Shown piece by piece: positions 54,661 through 64,000 of a DNA stretch of 64,000 nucleotides. Origin of the DNA: Flaveria trinervia (lineage: Eukaryota > Streptophyta > Magnoliopsida > Asterales > Asteraceae); contig CM046451.1 of the NCBI GenBank assembly GCA_025506515.1, positions 46,449,212 to 46,513,211 on the forward strand, read 5' to 3'. The stretch's first letter is position 1; each line of letters begins with the position of its first letter. The notes below the pieces were generated by a model, which saw only the letters and a list, made by a program, of their open reading frames with translations, did not search any database and had not been told where the DNA came from. Both the position numbers and the translations under genes were made by a program.

Positions 54661-57600
54661 CTATAGCCTCTGTGTTATTCGATTCTGGTGCTAGTAAAAG
54701 TTTCATTTCTACTGCTTTTTATGCTAAATTGCCTCTTAGTAGTAAGAATATAGATTCGCCCTTTGACGTAGAAACTTCCATAGGTAAGTCTACTAAGATT
54801 TCAGAGGTGATAGAACGATGCGATGTGGAATTAGAAGGTCATAAGTTTCTGGTTAGACAATTCATGATGACCTTACGCAGGTTTGACGTAGTCCTAGGGA
54901 TGGATTGGTTAGCGAACTACGAGGCGAATATTGTGTGTCACAAGAATATGATTCGTTTCACAGTGCCTGACAGGAGTTTGGTGACGGTTTATGGTGATCG
55001 AGTCACTACGATTCCAAAAGTGATTTCGATGGCAATGCCGGAAAAGTGTATGAGACGTGGATGTAGCGCCTACTTGGCTTATGTGAAGGAAGTGGAAACA
55101 CTAACACCATAACTATTCGATGTCCCGGTTGTGTGTGACTTTCCAGATGTGTTTCCTGAAGACTTACCAGGAGTGCCACCTGACCGCGAGATCGAGTTTC
55201 AGATTGATCTCATACCGGGTGCCCAACCTGTTGCCAAGGCACCGTATCTGTTGGCTCCGGCTAATATGATAGAGTTCATGGAATAATTGTAGGAGTTGCT
55301 TGACAATGGGTTCATTTGACCAAGTATCTCTCCTTGGGGTGCTCCAGTCTTGTTCGTGAAAAAAAATACAGTAGTATGAGGATGTGTATAGACTACCGTG
55401 AGCTAAATAAGTTGACAATAAAGAACGATACCCCTTACCGAGAATTGGTGATTTGTTAGATCAGCTTCAAGGTGCCAGTTGGTTCTCAAGGATAGATCTT
55501 CGATCGGCCTACCATCACTTAAAGGTGAAAGATCAGGATGTCCCTAAAAGAGCTTTTCACACATGTTATAGTCACTACGAGTTCCTCGTTATGTCATTTG
55601 GTTTGACCAATACACCAGCTACTTTTTGTGAATTTATAAATTGGGTGTGTCGACCGATGTTGGACAAATCAGTGATTGTGTTTATCAATGATATCCTGAT
55701 TTAATCCAATAGTGAAGAGGAGCATGCCGGTCATATTCGAGAGGTGATGAAGACGTTAAGAAGGGAGAAGTTGTATACTAACTTCTCCAAGTGCGCATTT
55801 TAGTTGCACGAGGTTCAATTCTTGGGTCAAAAGGTGAATCCTGACGGGATTATGGTGGACCCGACAAAGGTGGATGCAGTGATGCAATGGAAGTCTCCAA
55901 AGACGCCATCCGAGATTCATAGTTTCTTAGGTTTGGCGGGCTATAGGAGATTCATTCAAGACTTCTCTAAGATCGCTTCTCCACTGACCAAATTGACCCC
56001 GAATGATTTAAAGTTCGTATGGAGTCAAGCTCAGAGAAGGCGTTCGAGGAGTTAAAGGCGAGGCTGACTCAAGCTCCTGTTCTGTCATTACCCGATGGAA
56101 GTGAAGATCTGGTGGTTTATTCTCATGCTTCCTACTCGGGGTTAGGGTGTGTGTTAATGTAGAGGGGAAAGTTTATACCCTATGCATCCCGATAGTTAAA
56201 GGTTCATGAGGTTACTTATCCTACTCAAGACTTGGAGCTAGAAGTCGTGGTCTTTGCGTTAAAGATTTGGAGGCACTACCTTTACAGAACGAAGTGCACC
56301 ATATTCACTGACCACAAGAGCCCGAAGTACTTCTTTGATCAGAAAGATTTGAACATGAGGCAGAGAAGATGGTTGGAGCTTATAAAAGATTATGATTGCG
56401 AGATCCATTACCATCCGGACAAAGCCAACGTGGTGGCGGATGCCATTACCCGAAAAGAGAGACCCGAGCCGATCCGGGTGAAAGCTTACCAGTTGGTCAT
56501 GACCTCTGATGTGATGAAGCAAGTCAAAGAGTTTCCAGATGAGGCATTGAAAGATGAGCATCTTAACTCCGAAAGAATGAGAGGTCTGGTTGCGGGATTG
56601 GGTGAAAAAACACTTGGTGTTAGAACCCGATTTGGACGAATGTGGATTCCTTGTTTTGGGGATCTATGCATGAAGATCATGGATGTAGCTAATAAGACTC
56701 GATACTCTATTCATCCCGGTGCTACAAACAAAGATGTACCAGACATGAAGAAATACTATTGGTGGTCGGGTATGACGCGTGATGTGAGTATGTGAGTAAG
56801 TGCCTTACTTGCTTGCAATTAAAGGCGGAGCATCGGAAGCCGTATAGGAATATCCAACCTTCGGATATACCGGAGTTGAAGTGGGAACATATCACCATGG
56901 ATTTCATTACAAAGCTACCGCATACCCCGAAAGGGTATGATGCCATATGGATGATAGTTGAAATTTTGATGAAGAGTGCTCACTTCCTACCGATCGGCAA
57001 GACATATTCATCCGAGAGGTTGGCGGATCTATTCAACAAGGAAATTGTAACTTGTCATGGTGTGTTGATGTCTATTATGTCTAATTGTGACACCCAGTTT
57101 ACATCTAAATTTTTAAAGAAATTCCACGACACGATGGGAACAAGGTTACATATTAGCACGACTTATCATCCCCAAACAGATGGCCTATGAGAAAGGACCA
57201 TTCAGACGCCGGAGGATATGCTTTGTGCATGTGTTATCAATTTTGGAGGAAGTTGGGATGACCATTACCATTAGTTGAGTTCTCATATGATAACAGTTAT
57301 CATGCCAGCATTGGTATGCCCCCTTATGAGATGCTATATGGTAGGAGATGCTGAACACCCGTGTGTTAAGGTGATATTTGTCTGAAAGAATTAGGAAGCG
57401 TCTAGGTGATCGAGGCTACGACTGAGAAGCTTGACAAGATAAAGGCCTTCATGAAAGATAGACAGAAGTCGTATGCTGATAAACGATGTAGACCGCTTGA
57501 GTTCCATGTGGGCGACAGGGTTATGTTGAAAGTCTCACCTTGGAAGGGTATCATTCGGTTCAGAAAGCGGGGCAAGTTGAGCCCGAGATACATAGGGCCT

Positions 57601-57930
57601 TTCCAAATCATTGCTAGAGTAGAAGAGTTGGCCTATAGATTAGAGTTACCAGATGAGTTAATTGAAATTCACCTAACAGTCCATGTATCTCATATGAGAA
57701 AGTGTCTAGCAGATGAGGATATGATTGTTCCACTGGAGGATATTGAAGTAGATGAGCGGCTCAATTACATGGAGCAACCAGTGGTGATCATTGATCGAAA
57801 AGAGAAGAGGCTGAGGAATAAAGTGGTTCCTCTTGTGTGTGTACAGTGGAAGCACAGGAAGGGATCCGAGTCTACATGGGAGACTGAAGAAGAAATGAGG
57901 CAGCATTAACCATAATTGTTTGAGGAATAA
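54661..57930 (+). pseudogene. GypD unit 2 pol
   Basis: Same domains, same altered residues (FINDILI, VVYSHASYSG) and same shared stops as unit 1. It retains bases that units 1 and 3 lack, for example in the codons after KERPEP (56473), in NSERMRGL (56575), and in YYWWSG (56757). It therefore has one longer open stretch, 56232-56795, covering the RNase H end and integrase finger. A 4-nt insertion (ACAA, near 56728) is unique to this unit. Ends at TAA 57928-57930. Confidence 0.87.
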
Positions 57931-57968
57931 TAGGTTAGAGGATGAAACCTATATAAGGGGGGTGGACT

Positions 57969-59780
57969 TGTAACACCCGGTTATTTTTTTAAAGTCAAAG
58001 AAAGAAGAATAAAGTGAAGAAAAATAAAGAAAAGATATTTTTCCCAAGTTGAGGGGTAAAAAGTGTCAAAATGACAAAAATGTTTGAAAGTGGGTGTAAA
58101 GTGGGCATGGCAACCCACTCTACTCTTACAATATTCACATCTGCGATTTTTAGAGAGAGAGGAAGACAAGAGCGTAGCTCTCATTTGGGAAGAAGAACAA
58201 GCTGAAAATTTGAATTCAAGGTAAGAATTCATGGTTTTTAAGTGTTCTTAACTGGGCTTGCCTCGGTTGTATGCTTATGTGTGTTGGTATGTTCGGTTGT
58301 GTGTGTTTTTAGTGGGTGTTAAGGCAGTTGAACTCAATTACAGGCAAGTTTGGAAGAAGCCATACTCAAGAGGCTGCTTAAGTGTTGACAAATGCGGATG
58401 GAAAGTCAATGCGGATGGAAAGTCTATGCGGATGGACAGTCAATGCATATGGAAAGTCAATGCATATGGAAAGTCAATGCAGATGAACAGTTAATGCGGA
58501 TGAGCATTGGCTAAGCATGGGAAATGCGATGAGTATTGGGGAAATTCGGAATAGCTTTGACTAAGTATGGGAAATGCGAATGAGTATTTGGGAAATGCGG
58601 ATGAGTATTGGGGAAATGAGGATGAGTAAAGTCAATGCTGATGAACAAATGCGGATGAACAAAAGGGGAAATGCGGATAAACACTTAGAATATTTTTTGA
58701 CTTTTTGGGGAATAAGTGAAATGTAGGCTTTGACTTGGGAGGTTCCCAGGGGCTATGTAAGTTGACTTTTTAAGGTAATAGGTGTTATGTGGGCATGTTA
58801 TGTTGTATGATTGATGCTTATGCATGATGGCATGTATGATTTATGATATGTATGTATGATGTTGTATGATGATGTTGACTGCTTATGTAAATGTTCCTTG
58901 TTGTATGATTATTTTCCCGTGGCTTTATGTTGAAGGTTAATGAATGAAATGAAAAGTATTATGTAACGTAAAGTGGAAGATAATGAAATGAAAGAATGCA
59001 TGCATTAATGAATGAATGAACAAAAGAAAGGCTTGCAAGCAAATGTATGGAGGTTCACACTCAATGAGGAGTGTTAGCTCAACCGTGTGCGGGTTAGCTA
59101 CCCCTGAGGATGCACACTAGGGCTTAATCCTTGTGATTAAGCAAATGTATGGAGGTTCACACCCAATGAGGGGTTGTCAGCTCAACTGTGCGCAGGTTAA
59201 TACCCGTTAAGGATGCACACAGGGGTTCAATCTTTATGACTGACCATATGTATGGGGTCCTTGTCGCTTAACCCTAGATAAATTGCTTGGTGCTCTAGAG
59301 GGGGTTTAAGCACATGACCGAACTTAGATGGAAATGAAAGATAATAAATGTACGAAACGAACGATGATGAAGATAATAATATTATCTATGTGTACGTACG
59401 ATGTGTAATAACATTTTAAAACCTGTTATGATTGAGTGGAAATAAAGAACGGTTTTAAAAGGAAGTAAAGTATGTTTTATATTAAAACTAAAACTCACTG
59501 AGCAACACTAACTTTTTAGGTGTTTTTTCATAAGCATTGTTGAGGATGGCGCGGGGTAGCTACTTGGCATTTTAGATGGCATTCTTTTGTTAACATTTTG
59601 GCATTGTAATGTGAGCAAAGGAAATTGTGTAACGAATGTTGTATTATTTGCCCAAAGTAGTTACAATGAAAATGTTGTTTTTAATGTTTCCGCTGCAACG
59701 TTTATTTCAAGTTAATGTAATTATATGTTTTATGAGCAATGATTCGCCAGCTGTAAGCGTCCCGGGAATGGGGCCTTACA
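57969..59780 (+). repeat. GypD LTR3 (shared between units 2 and 3)
   Basis: 1,812 nt, nearly identical to LTR2 with the same 280-nt deletion relative to LTR1. Private changes are GTTGTATT for GTTATATT near 59640 and TTACAATG for TTATAATG near 59662. Confidence 0.93.
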
Positions 59781-59783
59781 AGT

Positions 59784-59796
59784 TGGTATCAGAGCC
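59784..59796 (+). other. GypD unit 3 primer-binding site
   Basis: TGGTATCAGAGCC following LTR3. Confidence 0.9.
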
Positions 59797-60128
59797 AAAG
59801 TTTGAGTGAAAGGGTATATTTTTAAAATAAACCTTCACTTAAACTAAAAATGGGATGGAAGGGAAGGGATGCCAGTCGAGTAGGTGTGTGCCATGAGGTA
59901 TTTTCCTAATTTTAACCGATATTATGTGCGCATGTGATGTGGTTTATGTGCAGCTTGTAGATTTAGATACTGATGTAGTCAGGATAGGTAATGCTTGGAG
60001 TATGAAAAGTAAAGTAAGTGACTAATCACAACTGGCTACTATAATTTGGGACTTACTATACTTGACATAAACTGAGGTGTTCCCTTGAATAACCGTGTTG
60101 GTGTTTAATCTTTCAGTGTGTGTTGAGG

Positions 60129-61112
60129 ATGGCTGGTGGTAGATCATCTAAAGCTTCACGTGGTAGAGGTCGTGGTGCTGAACCACGGACTACGAGAGGA
60201 AGTGCTAGAGCCGAAAAGGTGGTTCATGTAGACTCTAAGACCCCTCGTCCGGAGGGCGGTGATGAGAGTGCTAACTTGAAGGTAATGGAATTGCTGCTGC
60301 TGCTCAATGATGGGTGTGAGAAATAGAAGTTGTTTGAATATCTGCGAGTGCCGAGAAGACCAGGAAGTGAAATTTGAACCCACTCGTTCGTGGACTCGGC
60401 CTGTGTTGGTGGGACAATGTAGTGTAAGCACAGGGTGGTTGGGTAATTGAGAGGATGAGATGGTCGGAACTGAAGAAGTTGGTGATTGAGGAGTTCTGTC
60501 CTCATAGGAAAATGGATAAGGTGGAAAGGGAATTCCTGCAGCTGGAGGCGGGAACCATGATACATCAACAATACACCACTAAATTTAACGAAATGGCACG
60601 GCTAGAGCCGGAGCAGGTGACGCCTCTATCACAAAAGATTAAGAGAGGTGGTTGATTTGGTAGGAAGGTTGTATGACGAACGAGAGGTGGTGGTGACTGA
60701 GGTGAGCTAGAAGGGTGGTGGCGACGGAATTGGAATGGGAAAAGGGTCGGTGGTGGTGGTGCCCGGACGAGTAACAAGAAGGCATGGGTGGATGATCACC
60801 GTGTGGTCACGCCTGGTACGGGATCGAAGAGGTGTGGCAAATATGGGAAGGAGCATTCGGGAGAATACAATTGGGGATCAAACATCTTCTTCAAGTGTGG
60901 GAAGCCTGGTCATATGGCTAGAGATAGTGTGGTTATAAGGTGTTTCAACTATGGGGAAAATGGTTACATGAGTAGAGATTGTAAGAAGCCGAGGGCTAAG
61001 CGTTTTGGGGTGAAGAAGATTGAAGGTGAAGGACCGATGGTGAGCGCCAGAGCGTTCACGATGACCCAGGAGGAGGCTAGGACGGACCCTGATGTTGTGT
61101 CAGGTACGTTTC
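60129..61112 (+). pseudogene. GypD unit 3 gag, internally deleted
   Basis: Start ATG 60129. It has the same deletions as units 1 and 2. At 60923-60945 it reads DSVVIRCFNYGE without the extra GT that units 1 and 2 have, so gag and protease are open together from 60788 to 61375, the longest such block among the three units. Confidence 0.83.
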
Positions 61113-64000
61113 TAGTAAGCAAAACTATAGCCTCTGTGTTATTCGATTCTGGTGCTAGTAAAAGTTTCATTTCTACTGCTTTTTATGCTAAATTGCCTCT
61201 TAGTAGTAAGAATATAGATTCGCCCTTTGACGTAGAAACTTCCATAGGTAAGTCTACTAAGATTTCAGAGGTGATAGAACGATGCGATGTGGAATTAGAA
61301 GGTCATAAGTTTCTGGTTAGACAATTCATGATGACCTTACGCAGGTTTGACGTAGTCCTAGGGATGGATGGTTAGCGAACTACGAGGCGAATATTGTGTG
61401 TCACAAGAATATGATTCGTTTCACAGTGCCTGACAGGAGTTTGGTGACGGTTTATGGTGATCGAGTCACTACGATTCCAAAAGTGATTTCGATGGCAATG
61501 CCGGAAAAGTGTATGAGACGTGGATGTAGCGCCTACTGGCTTATGTGAAGGAAGTGGAAACACTAACACCATAACTATTCGATGTCCGGTTGTGTGTGAC
61601 TTTCCAGATGTGTTTCCTGAAGACTTACCAGGAGTGCCACCTGACCGCGAGATCGAGTTTCAGATTGATCTCATACCGGGTGCCCAACCTGTTGCCAAGG
61701 CACCGTATCTGTTGGCTCCGGCTAATATGATAGAGTTCATGGAATAATTGTAGGAGTTGCTTGACAATGGGTTCATTTGACCAAGTATCTCTCCTGGGGT
61801 GCTCCAGTCTTGTTCGTGAAAAAAAATACAGTAGTATGAGGATGTGTATAGACTACCGTGAGCTAAATAAGTTGACAATAAAGAACCGATACCCCTTACC
61901 GAGAATTGGTGATTTGTTAGATCAGCTTCAAGGTGCCAGTGGTTCTCAAGGATAGATCTTCGATCGGCCTACCATCACTTAAAGGTGAAAGATCAGGATG
62001 TCCCTAAAAGAGCTTTTCACACATGTTATAGTCACTACGAGTTCCTCGTTATGTCATTTGGTTTGACCAATACACCAGCTACTTTTGTGAATTTATAAAT
62101 TGGGTGTGTCGACCGATGTTGGACAAATCAGTGATTGTGTTTATCAATGATATCCTGATTTAATCCAATAGTGAAGAGGAGCATGCCGGTCATATTCGAG
62201 AGGTGATGAAGACGTTAAGAAGGGAGAAGTTGTATACTAACTTCTCCAAGTGCGCATTTTAGTTGCACGAGGTTCAATTCTTGGGTCAAAAGGTGAATCC
62301 TGACGGGATTATGGTGGACCCGACAAAGGTGGATGCAGTGATGCAATGGAAGTCTCCAAAGACGCCATCCGAGATTCATAGTTTCTTAGGTTTGGCGGCT
62401 ATAGGAGATTCATTCAAGACTTCTCTAAGATCGCTTCTCCACTGACCAAATTGACCCCGAATGATTTAAAGTTCGTATGGAGTCAAGCTCAAGAGAAGGC
62501 GTTCGAGGAGTTAAAGGCGAGGCTGACTCAAGCTCCTGTTCTGTCATTACCCGATGGAAGTGAAGATCTGGTGGTTATTCTCATGCTTCCTACTCGGGGT
62601 TAGGGTGTGTGTTAATGTAGAGGGGAAAGTTTATACCCTATGCATCCCGATAGTTAAAGGTTCATGAGGTTACTTATCCTACTCAAGACTTGGAGCTAGA
62701 AGTCGTGGTCTTTGCGTTAAAGATTTGGAGGCACTACCTTTACAGAACGAAGTGCACCATATTCACTGACCACAAGAGCCCGAAGTACTTCTTGATCAGA
62801 AAGATTTGAACATGAGGCAGAGAAGATGGTTGGAGCTTATAAAAGATTATGATTGCGAGATCCATTACCATCCGGACAAAGCCAACGTGGTGGCGGATGC
62901 CATTACCCGAAAAGAGAGACCCGAGCCGATCGGGTGAAAGCTTACCAGTTGGTCATGACCTCTGATGTGATGAAGCAAGTCAAAGAGTTTCCAGATGAGG
63001 CATTGAAAGATGAGCATCTTAACTCCGAAAGAAGAGAGGTCTGGTTGCGGGATTGGGTGAAAAAACACTTGGTGTTAGAACCCGATTTGGACGAATGTGG
63101 ATTCCTTGTTTTGGGGATCTATGCATGAAGATCATGGATGTAGCTAATAAGACTCGATACTCTATTCATCCGGTGCTACAAAGATGTACCAAGACATGAA
63201 GAAATACTATGGTGGTCGGGTATGACGCGTGATGTGAGTATGTGAGTAAGTGCCTTACTTGCTTGCAATTAAAGGCGGAGCATCGGAAGCCGTATAGGAA
63301 TATCCAACCTTCGGATATACCGGAGTTGAAGTGGGAACATATCACCATGGATTTCATTACAAAGCTACCGCATACCCCGAAAGGGTATGATGCCATATGG
63401 ATGATAGTTGAAATTTTGATGAAGAGTGCTCACTCCTACCGATCGGCAAGACATATTCATCCGAGAGGTTGGCGGATCTATTCAACAAGGAAATTGTAAC
63501 TTGTCATGGTGTGTGATGTCTATTATGTCTAATTGTGACACCAGTTTACATCTAAATTTTTAAAGAAATTCCACGACACGATGGGAACAAGGTTACATAT
63601 TAGCACGACTTATCATCCCCAAACAGATGGCCTATGAGAAAGGACCATTCAGACGCCGGAGGATATGCTTTGTGCATGTGTTATCAATTTTGGAGGAAGT
63701 TGGGATGACCATTACCATTAGTTGAGTTCTCATATGATAACAGTTATCATGCCAGCATTGGTATGCCCCCTTATGAGATGCTATATGGTAGGAGATGCTG
63801 AACACCCGTGTGTTAAGGTGATATTTGTCTGAAAGAATTAGGAAGCGTCTAGGTGATCGAGGCTACGACTGAGAAGCTTGACAAGATAAAGGCCTTCATG
63901 AAAGATAGACAGAAGTCGTATGCTGATAAACGATGTAGACCGCTTGAGTTCCATGTGGGCGACAGGGTTATGTTGAAAGTCTCACCTTGGAAGGGTATCA
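61113..64000 (+). pseudogene. GypD unit 3 pol, cut by window end
   Basis: Same order and shared stops as units 1 and 2. It has its own 1-nt losses, for example near 61369 (in the MDWL codons), 61940 (in SWFSR) and 62397 (in LAGYRR). It shares with unit 1 the 1-nt losses near 62930, 63030 and 63210 that unit 2 lacks. The window ends in the integrase C-terminal region. Confidence 0.87.

Larger units (their letters stand above)
44819..64000 (+). mobile_element. GypD array: head-to-tail Ty3/Gypsy units sharing LTRs, runs off window
   Basis: The order is LTR1 (44819-46848), internal 1, LTR2 (51498-53313), internal 2, LTR3 (57969-59780), internal 3 (cut by the window end). Every LTR is followed by a primer-binding site, and each internal region ends in a polypurine tract followed by the next LTR. 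There is thus one LTR between adjacent internals instead of two. Unit period is 6,471 nt (LTR2 to LTR3) and 6,679 nt (LTR1 to LTR2). The internals are nearly identical and share stops and deletions. The family is related to GypE and GypF. Confidence 0.9.

Noticed and set aside
1..64000. Host genes
   Set aside because: Every long reading frame I examined is either retrotransposon or Helitron sequence or its antisense; nothing else has a recognisable protein pattern.

Overview
This is nuclear DNA of a flowering plant, built almost entirely from decayed, nested LTR retrotransposons. I found no host gene, rRNA, tRNA gene or CRISPR array. The plant call rests on primer-binding sites matching the 3' end of plant initiator-Met tRNA (TGGTATCAGAGC), on Ty1/Copia elements of the SIRE/Maximus kind with a third ORF after pol, on Ty3/Gypsy elements of chromovirus (Tekay/Del-like) type, and on a Helitron helicase remnant. 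The third ORF resembles proteins I recall from Asteraceae (daisy family) genomes, so Asteraceae is my best guess, not a proven assignment.

Left third (1-29,154): a four-level nest. A Gypsy element on the minus strand (here GypF) has its left LTR interrupted at 26,333 by a plus-strand Copia element (CopA; only its third ORF and 3' LTR are in the window, 21,718-26,332). CopA is interrupted at 21,717/21,718 by a second plus-strand copy of the same family (CopB, 1-6,483 plus 18,968-21,717). CopB is interrupted inside its third ORF by a third copy on the minus strand (CopC, 6,484-18,962). CopC is complete from LTR to LTR, 12.5 kb, with a perfect 5-bp target duplication AAAAG. Each Copia copy is ordered gag, protease, integrase, RT, RNase H, a spacer full of hairpin-forming CAGTAGTT motifs, third ORF, a stem-loop supported by compensatory base changes, polypurine tract, LTR.

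Middle (29,155-34,699): a Helitron helicase fragment, AT-rich DNA, a minus-strand Gypsy LTR with the last part of its pol (GypH), and a captured piece of Gypsy gag flanked by 205-bp direct repeats.

Right half (34,700-64,000): a full Gypsy element (GypE, 34,700-43,517) whose 3' LTR is cut 23 nt before its end by the 5' end of another Copia element (CopG, 43,518-44,818). CopG is in turn cut by a head-to-tail array of a related Gypsy element (GypD): LTR-internal-LTR-internal-LTR-internal, period about 6.5 kb, running off the window. All three GypD internal regions carry the same deletions and many of the same stop codons, so the array multiplied after the element was dead.

None of the pol genes is intact. 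Many single-base indels differ between otherwise near-identical copies, so some frameshifts may be assembly or sequencing errors. Many of the shared stop codons look like C-to-T decay.
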